From the NCBI GenBank assembly GCA_020465985.1, contig JAANYP010003744.1, positions 144,690 through 208,689 on the forward strand: DNA of 64,000 nt, given 5' to 3'. Shown one piece after another: positions 22,207 through 35,706 of this stretch; within the stretch, counting starts at the first letter, position 1, and each line of letters opens with the position of its first letter. The translations under genes were made by a program, and so were the position numbers. Below the pieces are notes generated by a model that had not been told where the DNA came from, searched no databases, and saw nothing but the letters and a program-made list of their open reading frames with translations. The DNA is from Centrapalus pauciflorus. Taxonomy: Eukaryota > Streptophyta > Magnoliopsida > Asterales > Asteraceae.

Positions 22207-22208
22207 AA

Positions 22209-25200
22209 ATGGCTGTACGAGCATTTGTGCCTAAGCACAATATGATCCTTCATCTGGATCATAATCTCCCTGAGGCGCAGGGATTCAGACCCATGCTAGA
22301 TTTTCTGGTTGAATCTAGGATTGGATTTGCATTGTCGCAAAATGTTCAGCTAGTCTTACCATATATCCGTCAATTTTATGATCATTTGCAGGTAGACTGC
22401 TCGGTCACTCCGACAGTGCTACGAACTCGCATCGCTGGACAACCGCTAGTCTTTTCGGCGGATATGCTGCGTCAAGTGCTGCAGCTGGGCACTCAAGAAG
22501 AAGAGTCTGGACCGATCGAATTTCCTCTGAATATCAGGCAAGCGGCCTTTCAGAGAATGGGATATAGTCAAGACGTAACGAAGGTGTCCTATATGAAAAG
22601 CGGGTTAATAGGGCAATGGAGGTTTCTTGCTCATGTTTTTATGGTATGCTTTGCTCCAAAGAAAGCAGGTTTCGACTATATGGTTGCGAAGATCCAATCT
22701 GGGATTGTTGCAATGGTGTATAATCGAACATATAGCTTCTCAGAAATGTTCTTCTCTGAGTTTGTTCATCAGATTACCGCTCCGGAAAATCAACAGTTTT
22801 TGTTATATCCGCGGTTCATCATGATGCTTATAAGGCACTTCTTGCCAAATCTGCCGCCGTCAAATGACTTTCAGAGTGTTGCTATAATGGACAAAAGGAT
22901 CTTCGCTGACTGTTCCTCGCACAGAGGAAGGTTAGCTGTTCCAGTTGAGCGTCCATTGTTTGGAGCCATACTGGATAGGAATTTTGAAGCCCCAGATGTT
23001 GCCAACTGGGCAGGGGAAGTCGAATTTCGAGCCGGGCAGCCTCCACAACAACAACAACAACCACAGCCACAGCGCGTACAACGGCGAAGACAGAGAACTT
23101 CTGCGAGTCAAACTCAGGCGTCTAGGCCTTCGTCAAGTCAGCAACCAGCAGTGCAGGAGGCCGGGCCATCCAATGTTCAAGAAGCCGGGCATCAAATATT
23201 CCGATTGAAGCTGAACAATTATGCCAAATGCTTAATGAAATTTGGGAGGCAGGGCCTCATGCAAACGAAGACGTGGCTACAGCATTAGTAGGTGAACTAC
23301 TTGAGCCTCCAGAAGGAGAGGAAGACGTGTTAAGAGATGTTGAAGAGTATGAGCCCGAACAGGCTGGTAATGATTTATCATCATCTGCTACAGAATCGGA
23401 AGAGATAGAGGAGTTAGAAGTTGAAGCTCCTGAGTCTGAATCTACTGAACCCCGTGTTCGCATAGAAACTTATGGCTCGAGAGTCGTAGTTATCAATGAA
23501 GAGACTTCGAGGAGGAGAGTATCTCGAGAATCTGATGATTCAGATTTTGAAGAGGAGGAAGCTGCTCAATTGGTGACTCGGCAAAGGGCCAAGCGTCACA
23601 GGTTTATGCAAAGATCCGCCTCAGCATCTGAAGCTCAACCGGAAATCCCCGAAACTCAACATCAAGAACCCCAAACCACTCCACCACCACCACCACCTCC
23701 ACATGAACCATACATTCCATCACCAATCCGCCCAACACCTATACAGTCTATTCCATCAACTTCCACCACATATACCGACAATCGACGATTCCTACAGCTT
23801 AAAGCCCGTGTCGACTTCCAGAACGTACATATATTAAGCATCACCAAAGGCAATCGGTGAAATCCAGGCGCATAATGCAAATCTCGATAAGGAGAATGCC
23901 GAGTTGAAAAATAGTGTGGCGAAAGTTAAGGAAGAGAACACTGAGCTTAAATCATTTGTTGCAGATCAGGCCGCAGAGATAAGGGCGATGCGCTCCCTCA
24001 TTGAGCAGTTAATGAAAAATCTTTAGGCTCAGGGGGAGACATCGTCCCGTGATCAGGAGATTGCGAGGCCGAGAGAAGATGATGATGAGGACAATCAAGG
24101 CAATGATCCCAGCCCTAAAAGCCAGAATGAGCCAGTAGATCTTTCTGCTACTCAGACTGCTCAATCTCAGGGGGAACCTAGTCTAGCTGGAGGAGAAATG
24201 GGTGAGGCAAGTTCATCAAAGGTCTCGAAAAGTCAAGTGCGTGAAATGATTGATGCATTGATGGATATTGATGAAGAGCCATTAGGGTTAGATTTTGATT
24301 TCGAAGATGATGTGGATGACTTGGAAGTAGGTGAGTTTGTACCAGAAGATGTGGCCGATTGGAGATCTGATGAGGAGGTTGTATTAGACGAGGACGATAA
24401 TGTAAACGAAGTAATCATCCAGTCTCAACCAGTCACAGAATTATATGAGCACACTGAACAACATGTGATAGATATTGATGATATCAGAATGGCCTCGGTA
24501 GATGATACAGAATTGGAAGAGGCTGAAAGAGAGCCGACCAGAGCTGAATTGCTAAACCTTTGGTTCAGAAAGGAAGAGAAGAAGACTGAGCCGAAGATAA
24601 AGAAGTCGATGAGAATCCCAGGTGCAGAAAACACTTCCGGAGGGATTATTAGCTGGTTCTTCGATGGAAAACAGCAGCTCTTTATTCTAAAGAGGAGAGA
24701 TGGTCTCCAATACCTAAGGCGCAAGCTTAAAGTGTTCAATACATTGTCGAAGGTAGAGGTGAAGGAGCTGGCATGGAAAGAGTTAGTCAACATCGGAAAT
24801 GATCCCTATGCTGAAGTGATCGCGAAGATAATTAGACGTGAAAGGAGATCCGGTAGGTTTGAGAGACTCAAACCAAGCTCTGGAAAGAGAGTTGAGGATC
24901 CTTCAAGGATAGATCCGCATACAGGGCGACCATGGGCAAAAATGGTTTATAGGCCTGTCAAATGCTTAAGAAGGGTGCCCATGAAGAAGATGCCTCAAGA
25001 TATTTTGTCCAACATGAAGTGGTGGTACCTGGATAATGAAACTGCTGAAGCCATCATGGAGGATCAAGACGACAAAGTTCTTTTAAGAGTGTATGATCCT
25101 CTACATCTGATAAATCTGTCAAAGGAAGATCTGAAAAAGCTTCATGGTCAACATATCTTCTTTCATGAAGGATGGAGATCTGAAGCCAGAAAGTTCCAGA

Positions 25201-25268
25201 AAGTTGTCAGAGTTTGTATAGATGCTGGTATATATGCAGGTAGTAGTATATATAGATCTAGTACTTAA
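22209..25268 (+). pseudogene. R3 ORF3: long uncharacterised protein downstream of pol
   Basis: About 1,000 codons starting at ATG 22209 (MAVRAFVPKHN). The N-terminal domain (to about 23010) shares spaced features with R2 ORF3: MLDFLVESRIGFALS, WRFLAHVFMVCF and FLLYPRFIMMLIRHF. A Gln/Pro run follows (23041-23075), then an acidic region (23280-23480), a proline run (23680-23750), a short coiled coil (23895-24020: ENAELKNSVAKVKEENTELK), a second acidic region (24270-24540) and a basic C-terminal domain (24540-25268) with HTGRPWAKMVYRPVKCLRR. Two small indels (near 23200 and 23840) shift the frame out and back, and TAG 24024-24026 interrupts it. No signal peptide or transmembrane segment is seen. 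The layout suggests an intracellular, perhaps nucleic-acid or Gag-interacting protein, but the function is unknown. Confidence 0.75.
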
Positions 25269-25298
25269 ACTTGATGTAAATAGTTAGAAGCTATCGTC

Positions 25299-25307
25299 AA
25301 GGGGGAG
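25299..25307 (+). other. R3 polypurine tract
   Basis: AAGGGGGAG, two bases before the 3' LTR. Similar AGGGGGA runs occur inside ORF3 at 24031-24039 and 24169-24176. Confidence 0.85.
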
Positions 25308-25309
25308 TC

Positions 25310-25976
25310 TGTTGGTACACCCTGTGTGACGATAGCAGTCTAAGCGATCTAACATTTTGGTTTAAGTAATATTCAAGGTTTTGGGAATTAACTAGTGTTT
25401 GATATATATGTTTATGTATGTTTGTTTGTTATTGATTGTGTGTTTGAAGTTGATGTAACATATTACAAGAAGTTCCAACATAAAGTTCAAAGATTAATTC
25501 AAGCATAAGTAAAAACATAAGTTTCAACACTAGTTGTTTAAGTAAATTAGTTAGATTCGAATTATATAAGGCTTGGTATTCGAATCTGTGATAGATTCGA
25601 ATGTAGCCATAGATTCGAATGAAACTTGATTCGAGTGTGTCTTTATGGACAAACTCGAATGGGCCTTGGGCTAGATTCGAGGTTGGCCCATAACAGACTC
25701 GAATCAGGGTCTATAATTAGGGATAGACTCGATTAATTATGAGACTTTTTGCAGAATTCGTCAGGGATTAAGCATTAAGTGATCTCGAATCTATCATCGG
25801 TTTTAGTGCAGTTTCGGAGAGAATCAGCTTGTAGGATCGTTCGTGTGTCGTTCGTTCAGCTTCTGATAGTCTCCGTGTTTCGTAGTTGAGAGTTGTTACC
25901 GTCTACCCGTTAACGAGGATTCCGCACTCGTTGACGGTTCCGCGTCTAGATAGATCTGTGTTAGGCAGTCCTTACA
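25310..25976 (+). repeat. R3 3' LTR (family beta)
   Basis: 667 bp, same length as the 5' LTR and about 11 mismatches from it, all substitutions. TG...CA ends intact. Confidence 0.97.
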
Positions 25977-25981
25977 CGGGC
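25977..25981. repeat. Target-site duplication of R3, right copy
   Basis: CGGGC, identical to 12427-12431. Confidence 0.95.
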
Positions 25982-26799
25982 ATTCCACCCTCACATGCAT
26001 TTGCAACAGATTCTTACGAAGACCGGTAATCCCCATTAGGCTAAATTAGTTCCAATCTAATTTAGGGCATGCTACATAAACTAAAATTTACAATATATGA
26101 AGGTTATGTTTGTGAAAATAAGTTGAAGCTTTAAGCTAGAGTCGTAAGTAGGAGCTTTTAGTAGTTAGGACTTTTGAAAGGTGTTAAATTTTTAATAGTT
26201 GAAGTTTTTAGTATTGTAAATATCTTTTGTAAAAGTAGTTGTAATCATAGTCTAAGGTTAAATGAAATAAGAAGACATTAGTATTAATTAAGAGTTGCAT
26301 CTTATAATTATTAAAAAGGTAACAAAGGTAATTTTGTTCGACTAAAAATATATGTTTTTTGAAGCTACTTTAGCGGTTTCTTGTATTAGAGAATATCTTT
26401 TGATAAAAGATCTAGCTCCTTCATTCAAAGGTAGCTTTTTGTTTTTAAAGTAGCTTCTGAAAAGTTGAAGTCGTTAAAGCTTCTTATCAAACGTACGTGA
26501 ACACGAAATATGTTTTAGAAACAATAATAAATTAATGCAAAAACTAAATACAATACAAAGTTTAAGTAACTATAATCTATCACAGAAGAACATGATTGGA
26601 CGAGAATATTACTTAGCAAATTGAATTTAACCAAAATGGTCAAAAATTTTCCAAAATAAATTGTGTTTGGTAAGCAATAATTTTCAATTTGAAGTTTTTA
26701 TTAAAACTGAGAATATGATGGTTTTAAGAAAACACATTTTAGAGATAAGAATGTGCTTAAATGTGTTATAATAGTTTTGTGTTTTTATTTTTCACTCCA
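25982..26799. other. Non-coding flank between R3 and R4
   Basis: AT-rich, no gene. It continues the sequence left of R3 once the insertion and one duplication copy are removed. It contains the MITE-like stretch 26104-26494. The five bases before the R4 LTR are CTCCA. Confidence 0.6.
26104..26494. mobile_element. Possible MITE-like element
   Basis: The ends are imperfectly inverted: ATGTTTGTGAAAATAAG...AAGCTTTA on the left against the complement of TAAAGCTTCTTATCAAACGTAC on the right. Inside are repeated AGCTTTTAGTAG and AAGTAGCTTCTGAAAAG phrases of the kind common in plant hAT-type MITEs. I could not identify a clear target-site duplication. Confidence 0.3.
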
Positions 26800-28583
<1,784 letters not shown>

Positions 28584-28597
28584 AATCCTCCCCCCTT
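28584..28597 (-). other. R4 polypurine tract
   Basis: Minus strand AAGGGGGGAGGATT directly before the LTR start. Confidence 0.8.
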
Positions 28598-28598
28598 A

Positions 28599-28896
28599 CA
28601 AAGATTTTGTCCCAGAATCTAACTCTGACTCTGGAACGGAAAAGGATAGCGACTCCGCATATCGGCCTCGCGCTCCCAAGTCGCGCTGGTACCCTTATGA
28701 TGTCTCCATTAACTCTGGCTGCTCAGCAACACCAGATCCCCAACCCGAAACTCAAGCTCAGAAGTACGGTGGTCAGCATAGCACTTCTAACGGCTTTGCG
28801 CAACATGCATATGCTCCTAGATCATGTCTACTTTATCGCACGTCTCCTGAAGTAGCTCGGGCCCACTGATCGGTCGCTCACCGACCTCGCCCCAAC
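28599..28896 (-). pseudogene. pol: R4 pol, 3' end (integrase C-terminus and chromodomain-like remnant)
   Basis: Minus-strand reading gives EVGERSVIGPELLQE-like, KVDMI, EHMHVAQSR, CYADHRTSELEFRVGDLVLL and then TSATWEREADMRSRYPF in shifted frames. These match the end of a gypsy integrase of the Tekay/Del type: the linker, the GVGD-like box and the last part of a chromodomain. Most of the integrase C-terminal domain between VGDLV and the chromodomain tail is deleted. The piece is separated from the rest of R4 pol by R5, whose CCAAC duplication copies flank the break. Confidence 0.75.
28892..28896. repeat. Target-site duplication of R5, left copy
   Basis: CCAAC, identical to 37853-37857. Confidence 0.93.
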
Positions 28897-30901
28897 TGTG
28901 ACACCCTTGCCACATTAACCACCATTTACCAATCACCCAGGATTAATCACCAACATGCAGATAACATAATGATCTGATAGCTTAAGTTACAGTGCGGAAG
29001 CATAAAATACAAAATAAAATAATACAAATTTGTCATACACCCTACGGTGCTACATAGGTTACACGTCTAAGTCTACAAACTCAAAAGAAATACATCATCC
29101 CCATATCTAGTACAACTGTAATTCCATAAACCAAATACCAAGTTAAACAGTAGAAATCGATCTTCAAATACTGCAACACGCGTCCTAGCTAGATGGTCCC
29201 GCAGCGGATTTCCCTTTTCCTGTAAAAATGTAACAACTGAAGGGGTAAGCTAAAGCTTAGTGAACACCATATGATTTTACACATTCTACAAATCATTATG
29301 ATGCCACCCAGAGTAATCGTGGTAACACATACCGTATACTCCACACGTACCCAAGGTACGCAAACCTGAGCCGCAGCTCTTTCAAGCTGACACTCGGCGT
29401 AAGAAAACCAACCATCTGAGGCAGACAATACATCGGGGATGACTTACTGTCTATCCTGACCACAGAGGTGTCAAACTCTTGGTCATATAGCACAGTAACA
29501 TCAGAGTACAGATGCGACCACGCAGGTCCATCGAAAGGATGCACAACAAATGAACGGACATGCAACAAGTATGAATGTGCATCAATACATATACGCAAGT
29601 TAGTAGAGTGCCAAACGATGATGAAACAACATGCCTCAGCAGGCAATGCAAACATAATGCAGATGCAGCAATGTTAAAATCAAAGGTACTCACAGTGGGT
29701 GCGTTATTAAACTTCAGTTAATTTTATTTCTCCTCGGGATTTCAACCGGATCCACAAAGTACCCCACTGTGGGTTAAACAACACCAAAAGGGACCTGTTA
29801 AATCAGTTGTAACAACACATTGTGTCAATAATAGGTTTAATTTCATAAAACTTAATTTTATAATTCTTGCAAAATTTGGTCCTCATTTCGGATCTATGTC
29901 CGAATTCGGACCCCCAGTTCGGATCCCACGTGAATCCCAATTCGGATCCCACATAAATCCAAATTCGGTCCTCCTTTAATTTCGAACCAAATTCTAATTC
30001 GGACCCTATTACAATTTCAGCCACATCCGAATTCGGACCCATCCGAATTCGGACTCCATCCGAAATACAACACTTGTAAATATTTTCTGTTTTGTACATC
30101 AGAGGTTCAGGCCCATCCGAATTCGGGCCAGATCCGAGTTCCTCTCGGATCCGAATTCGGATCTACTGTATTCGAATTTGTGCAGTTTTATAACATTTTC
30201 CAGATTTTAATTCCATCATTTTTGGTACTTTTTCAATAAATGAAATAATTTATACCAACTTAAATACACTTAATTTCAAGCATTTTAACACTAACATTAA
30301 CATGCTTTCATACCAAATTCAACCCTTTTTGGACCCTTTTTATCATCCATCGAACACACACACTAAAACACACACAAAATCCTCAAATCCATACTTTTAG
30401 TTCGAATCAGGAGCTGAAATTTAATATGTAGCATCATAAACACTAGATTTAAACTAATCCACAATAACATCATACATGCATCCATGTTTGCAACACCAAT
30501 CTAAGTTTCGGTTCTTTTAAAAACCGACCCAAAAACTCTTAAATTCGAAGAGTTCAAGTAGTATTTACCTTAAATCGTCAATTGCAGATGTTTTAGTTCC
30601 TTGAATGCAAGCTAAATCCAAATTTTCAGCTTCAAAATCCAAGCTTTTATGATCTTGATTTTAGAGAGAGAGAGAGAGCCGAGAGAGAGAGTTCTAGAAT
30701 TTCATCTTTATTTATTATCCTTAATAATTTAATAATTATTTATTCACTTAATAAACTGAAATTCCTCAATTTTCGAATAATGCAACCAACTTTATAATTT
30801 ATCCAAAATCAGTACCAACTTAACTTACATAATTCAACTTAAATTACAATATTAAACTTAATAAAGTTCAAATATAATAATTTAAATCCGAGGATGTTAC
30901 A
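28897..30901 (-). repeat. R5 3' LTR
   Basis: 2,005 bp. It has an array of CCGAATTCGGA-type palindromic motifs (about 29887-30166), a GA run (30665-30692), and apparent small ORFs with no protein similarity that I recognise. Lacks a block of about 135 bp present in the other LTR. Confidence 0.93.
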
Positions 30902-30937
30902 GCATGGGCTCCACCACGCTCAACTTCGTCCTCGAAG

Positions 30938-33900
30938 TTACTCGGATTCGAACAGTTGCGAATACTTCTTCATCATCTCTGACTTAGTCTCCCAAGTATG
31001 ATTGGATCCTTTGTGATGCTTCCAACGTACAAGCACCATTTGAATCTCCTTGCTTCTCAATTTCTTCACTTTTGTATCTAACACACACTCCGGCTCTTCA
31101 ACATACCGGAGCCTTTCATCAATCTGCAGCTCAGTGTGGTCAGCCCAATCTTCGTTTTCGGTTGTGAACGACTTTCTAAGGTTCCCAACATGGAACACCG
31201 GGTGTATGCCCGACATTTCTTCCGGCATCTCCAACCGATACGACTGATTTCCTACTTTCTCAGTAATCCTGAATGGCCCAACAAATCTTGGAGCCAACAT
31301 TCCTCTCTTTTCAAAATGTGTAACACCTCTCATAGGTGACACGTTCAAATAAACCCAATCATTCACATCAAAACTGATTGGTTTGTGCCTCCTGTCGTAG
31401 TAACTCTTCTGACGATCCTGGGCCGCTTTCATATTCTGTCTCACCAACTGAATCTTTTTATTTGTTTCTTGTAGTAATGCCGGCCCAGCAATCGGCGTCT
31501 CTCCGGTTTCTCTTCAACACGTAGGAGTCCTACACCTTCTCCCATATAATGCCTCAAACGGCGCTTTCTTGATCGTCGCGTGGTAACTATTATTATATGA
31601 AAACTCGATCAGTGGCAAATGATCATCCCAATTGCCACCGAGATCCAATATGCACGATCGCATCATATCTTCAAGTGTTAGGATGGTCCTTTCACTTTGA
31701 CCATCAGTTTGCGGACGGTAGGCGGTACTCATAGCAATCCTCGTTCCTAACCCTTCTTGTAGTGCCGACCAAAAGTTGGAAGTAAATCAGCTGTCCCGGT
31801 CCGATACAATAGACTTTGGCACCCCGTGTCTAGAAACTATCTCAGCCACATAAATCTGTGCTAACTTTTCCAAAGAATAATTCTCTCTTATCGGAATAAA
31901 GTGTGCGGACTTAGTTAACCTATCGACTACTACCCAAACTGCATCGTGTTGACGCCTAGTCTTCGGCAACTTTGTGACAAAGTCCATCGTGATATGGTCC
32001 CACTTCCATTCCGGAATGGGAAGCGGTTGCAAACTACCATAAGGCTGCTGGTGTTCGGCTTTCACTAACCGACAAGTTCTGCATCTTTCCACATACTGGC
32101 CTATATCCCTCTTCAATCCGGGCCATCAAAAATCTGCTTTAAGCTCGTTGTACATCTTTGTGCTCCTGGGATGTACAGAAAATATCGATTGATGAGCTTC
32201 TTCTATTATCACATTTCTCATACCTCCATACTTTGGCACCCAAATTCTTCCATAAATTCCTTTCAACCCAGATTCACTCGTTTCCATATTCTTCATTTGC
32301 ACCCTTACATCTTCATTACCAACGTTTTCATCTTTCAAGGCTTCCTCTTGAGCGGCCTTGACATCATCAATAATAGTGGATGTTAACATAGTAGATGTCA
32401 ACATGTAGCAGCAATCCTTAGCATATGCTTGGTGACTCAAAGCATCGGCTACCACGTTAGCCTTTCCAGGATGGTAAAGGATTTCACAGTCATAATCCTT
32501 TATTAGTTCCATCGAACGTCTCTGCCTCATGTTAAGTTCTTTCTGGCTTAAGATGTACTTCAGGCTCTTATGATCCGTGTATAACTGACACTTAGTACCG
32601 TACAAATAATGTCTCCATAACTTCAGAGCAAAAGTGACAGCTGTCAACTCAAGATCATGAGTTGAGTAGTTCTTTTCATGCTGCTTAAGTTGTCTTGAGG
32701 CATACGCGATTACCTTTCCACGTTGCATCAATACCGCACCAAGCCCCAGTCTTGATGCATCCGTGTAAACCACAAAATCGTCATTGTCCTCCGGTAGAGC
32801 AAGTATCGGTGCTTCGCTTAGCGTCTTCTTCAAGATATCGAATGCCTCTTGTTGTACGGTTTCCCAAACAAAAGAAGCATTCTTCTTTGTTAGTGCAGTC
32901 AAAGGAACTACAATCTTTGAAAAATCCTTGATAAACCTCCTATAGTAGCCCGCCAGCCCAAGAAAACTTCTAACTTCCGTAGTTGAACGAGGCAGCTCCC
33001 AATTCCTTACCGCTTCTACCTTAGCCGGATCTACAGAAATTCCGGCTCCCGAGATAACATGTTTAAGAAACTGAATTTGTTGCAGCCAAAACTCACATTT
33101 TGAGAACTTGGCATACAATTTCTCTTTTCTTAGTAATTCCAGCAATTCCTTTAAATGATCAGCATGTTCGGCTTCAGTCTTAGAATACACCAATTTGTCA
33201 TCAATAAACACAATTACCGATTTATCCAACAGCGGTCTACATACTCGATTCATTAGATCCATGAACACTGTCGGGGCATTGGTTAACCCAAAAGGCATAA
33301 CCAAGAACTCGTAATGCCCGTAACGTGTCCTAAAAGCTGTCTTAGGCACATCCTCCTCTCGAACTTTCAGCTGATGATATCCCGACCTCAAGTCGATCTT
33401 AGAAAAGACACAAGCTCCGTGTAACTCATCAAACAAGTCATCTATCCGCGGCAGCGGATACTTGTTCTTAATTGTCAATTTATTCAGCTCCCGATAATCG
33501 ATGCACATCCTCATGGTGCCATTTTTCTTCTTCACGAACAATACCGGAGCTCCCCACGGCGATGAACTCGGTCGAATGAAGCCCTTGTCCAATAACTCCT
33601 GGAGTTGTGTCATCATCTCTTTCATTTCAGTAGGAGCAAGGCGATACGGAGAACGAGCTACTGGTGCAGCTCCAGGGATCAGATCAATTTTAAATTCCAA
33701 TTGTCTCTCAGGCGGCACGCCAGACAAGTCTTCCGGAAACACATCCGGGAATTGTGAAACAACAGGCACATCGGCCAAAGTCTTCTTCTCAGCCTTAGCA
33801 TCAATAGCATATGCTAAGTAAGCTTCACAACCCTTTGCAACAAGCTTTCGAGCTTTTGCAATAGTCAACAAACACAGATCCCCACTTCTTCTATCCCTGT

Positions 33901-35497
33901 AAATACAGATCTCACGCCCCTCCGGAGTAGTTATCTTTATCATACGCTTCTTACATACTATATGGGCTTCATTCTCTATCAACCAATCCATCCCGATAAT
34001 CACGTCAAATTCACTAAACTCAATCGGTATCAAGTCCAAATTGAAGACTACATCTTCAATCACTAAGGTGCAGTTTCGGTATACATGATCTACTTTGACT
34101 AGAGTATTACTAGTAGTTTCAATATCTAGTACAGCAGATAGCTTAGACAAAGGCATGGCAAGTTGTTGTGCAAACATAGTAGATACAAATGAGCGGTTGG
34201 CACCCGAATCGAAAAGAACTCGTGCAGGCATGGAATTAACAATAAACATACCAGTAACCACCTCGGGGTTTTCCCTAGCCTCCTCCGCAGTGATCTGAAA
34301 AGCACGAGCTGGTGCCCTTTGTGGCTGGTTCCGGCGGTTGACTGAACCACCACTAGATCCTCCAGATGATCGGGTTGAAGATGGAGCAGCAGCTGCTAGA
34401 GTATTCTTTCGACAATTCCGACTATAGTGCCCCCATACGCCACACTTATGGCAAGCATCAGATTTCCGTGGGCGTTCATTCTGAAAGTGGCCCAACTCTC
34501 CGCAGCAAAAACACGCACGCCCGTTTGTGCACTTGCCGAAGTGTTCCAGATGGCACTTATTACAATACTGCGGCTCGGTGTTGATAGAGTAAGCACGGGC
34601 ACGACCAGATGAACTAGACTGCCGACGGTAAGATTGTTGCGGCGAGTACTGCGATGATCGTGAAGAACCAGAGTAGCCTCCTTCACGTTGACGTTTCGGT
34701 GGTGAAGGTTGAGTTGGGTTAGCTGAAGCAGCAGCAGACCCCATCACATATCCTGACATACTTAAAATATGTTCCACATTTCTGGCGGCTTCCAGTAGAC
34801 CAGCAAATGTGGGATAGCGTACATTACTCATCACCCTTCGGATTTCCAAATCAAGACCAGCCTCAAACCTGGTCACTTTCCTTTCCTCAGTATCCACCTG
34901 ATGAGGCGCGAACAAACTCAGCCTCGTGAACTCTACCGCGTACTGGGACACAGACTTAGTCCCCTGAATCAGTGTCATGAACTTAGCTTCTAGTCTTCGG
35001 CGCTCATCGGCAGGGCAGTATTGCTGAGTAAAGACTTCCGTGAACCCAGCCCATGACATAACAGATACCTTCTCCAAAGTTAAGGCATTCACCATCGAAT
35101 TCCACCACATAACTGCATCTTTGGAGAACATTGCAGTAGCGAACCGGACCATATCCTTCTCAGCACAATCACTGATTCGGAATATCCGTTCTGTGGCTAT
35201 TATCCATTCCAAAGCGGCAACAGCATCACCCAGTCCATTGAACTCAACTGCTCCATTTCCCTTAAAGTCCTTGAAACGACAACCCCTGGGCTTATTAGAT
35301 GACCCAATGTTGTCATCTTGCTCGTCATTGTTTCCCTCTCTTTCCTTATTCTTCCTCTTGTCTTCTCTCCGCTTAGCTTCGGCCTCATCTCGAGCCCGAA
35401 ACTGGTCCTGAATCATCTGATTTTGCTCAGCCATCAAGGCTAGCATCATTTCCCTTGTTTCCTCTGGTGTCATTCCTCCTCCAGACATGTTCTGCAA
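30938..35497 (-). pseudogene. gag-pol: R5 Gag-Pol polyprotein, open to reverse transcriptase/RNase H, integrase broken
   Basis: The 1,123-codon open frame (35497 to 32126) begins MQNMSGGGMTPEE, about 190 bases after the primer site. Gag core lies at about residues 75-250 and zinc knuckles at about 325-365 (CHKCGVWGHYSRNC is intact; the preceding CFCCGELGHFQNER has lost its last Cys). Protease has FDSGA near 435 and DVIIGMDW. Reverse transcriptase starts near 595, with catalytic FIDD encoded around 33197-33208, followed by K where I is usual. RNase H has VYTDAS near 885. The frame stops at 32123-32125. Integrase then continues in pieces (32116-31787, 31732-31514, 31447-30938) with HHCC zinc finger, D,D-E core residues, GPFRI and a chromodomain-like end (YVEEPECVLD, VRWKHHKGSNHTWE). 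Processing, reverse transcription and targeted integration are the expected roles. Confidence 0.9.
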
Positions 35498-35706
35498 TAA
35501 TAAACATATAACTTGTTTAGTAACATGTCATTAATTTAAAGACACCACCCAATTGTCCCGTATGATAGTCAATCTCTTATGATTACTAGATCGTAACCTA
35601 TCTTAGTTCAGGTCATTACTTAACCCACTACATATCATCACTTAATGTTTGAGACCAAGACCTCACGGACACTTGAATCTCAAACTACTGCTCTGATACC
35701 ATACGC
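35498..35706 (-). other. R5 leader with primer-binding site (35690-35701)
   Basis: Minus strand TGGTATCAGAGC at 35701-35690, five bases from the LTR end, matching the initiator tRNA-Met type site. The remaining leader to the Gag ATG has no other feature that I see. Confidence 0.88.

Larger units (their letters stand above)
20029..22208 (+). other. R3 spacer between pol and ORF3
   Basis: 2.2 kb without a protein gene. In order it holds TAGTAG/TTTTTAGTAAGTTTC short tandem repeats (20037-20170), a purine-rich tract (20199-20265), three RNA-hairpin repeats (20629-20800), a (TTTTA)n run (21217-21245), a TATA box (21528-21535), a second TTCGAATCTG array (about 21435-22055, about 17 TCGA cores) and a splice-acceptor-like end just before the ORF3 start. 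Confidence 0.8.
12432..25976 (+). mobile_element. R3: complete Ty1/copia element (family beta), 13.5 kb
   Basis: It has two 667 bp LTRs (TGTTGGTACACC...CCTTACA), a tRNA-iMet primer site, gag, pol, a 2.2 kb spacer, ORF3, a polypurine tract and a perfect 5 bp target-site duplication CGGGC. I count about 11 mismatches between the LTRs (about 1.6 per cent), so the insertion is fairly young. Even so, gag, pol and ORF3 each carry defects, so it is non-autonomous now. At 13.5 kb it is long for copia because of ORF3 and the long spacer. R9 is a second copy. Confidence 0.97.

Noticed and set aside
29296..29693. Small minus-strand ORFs in the R5 LTR, also present at 36234-36499
   Set aside because: They recur only because both LTRs are the same sequence; different frames are open over the same bases and no motif is seen.
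33501..33821. Plus-strand ORFs across R5 Gag-Pol
   Set aside because: Opposite-strand shadows of a well supported polyprotein.
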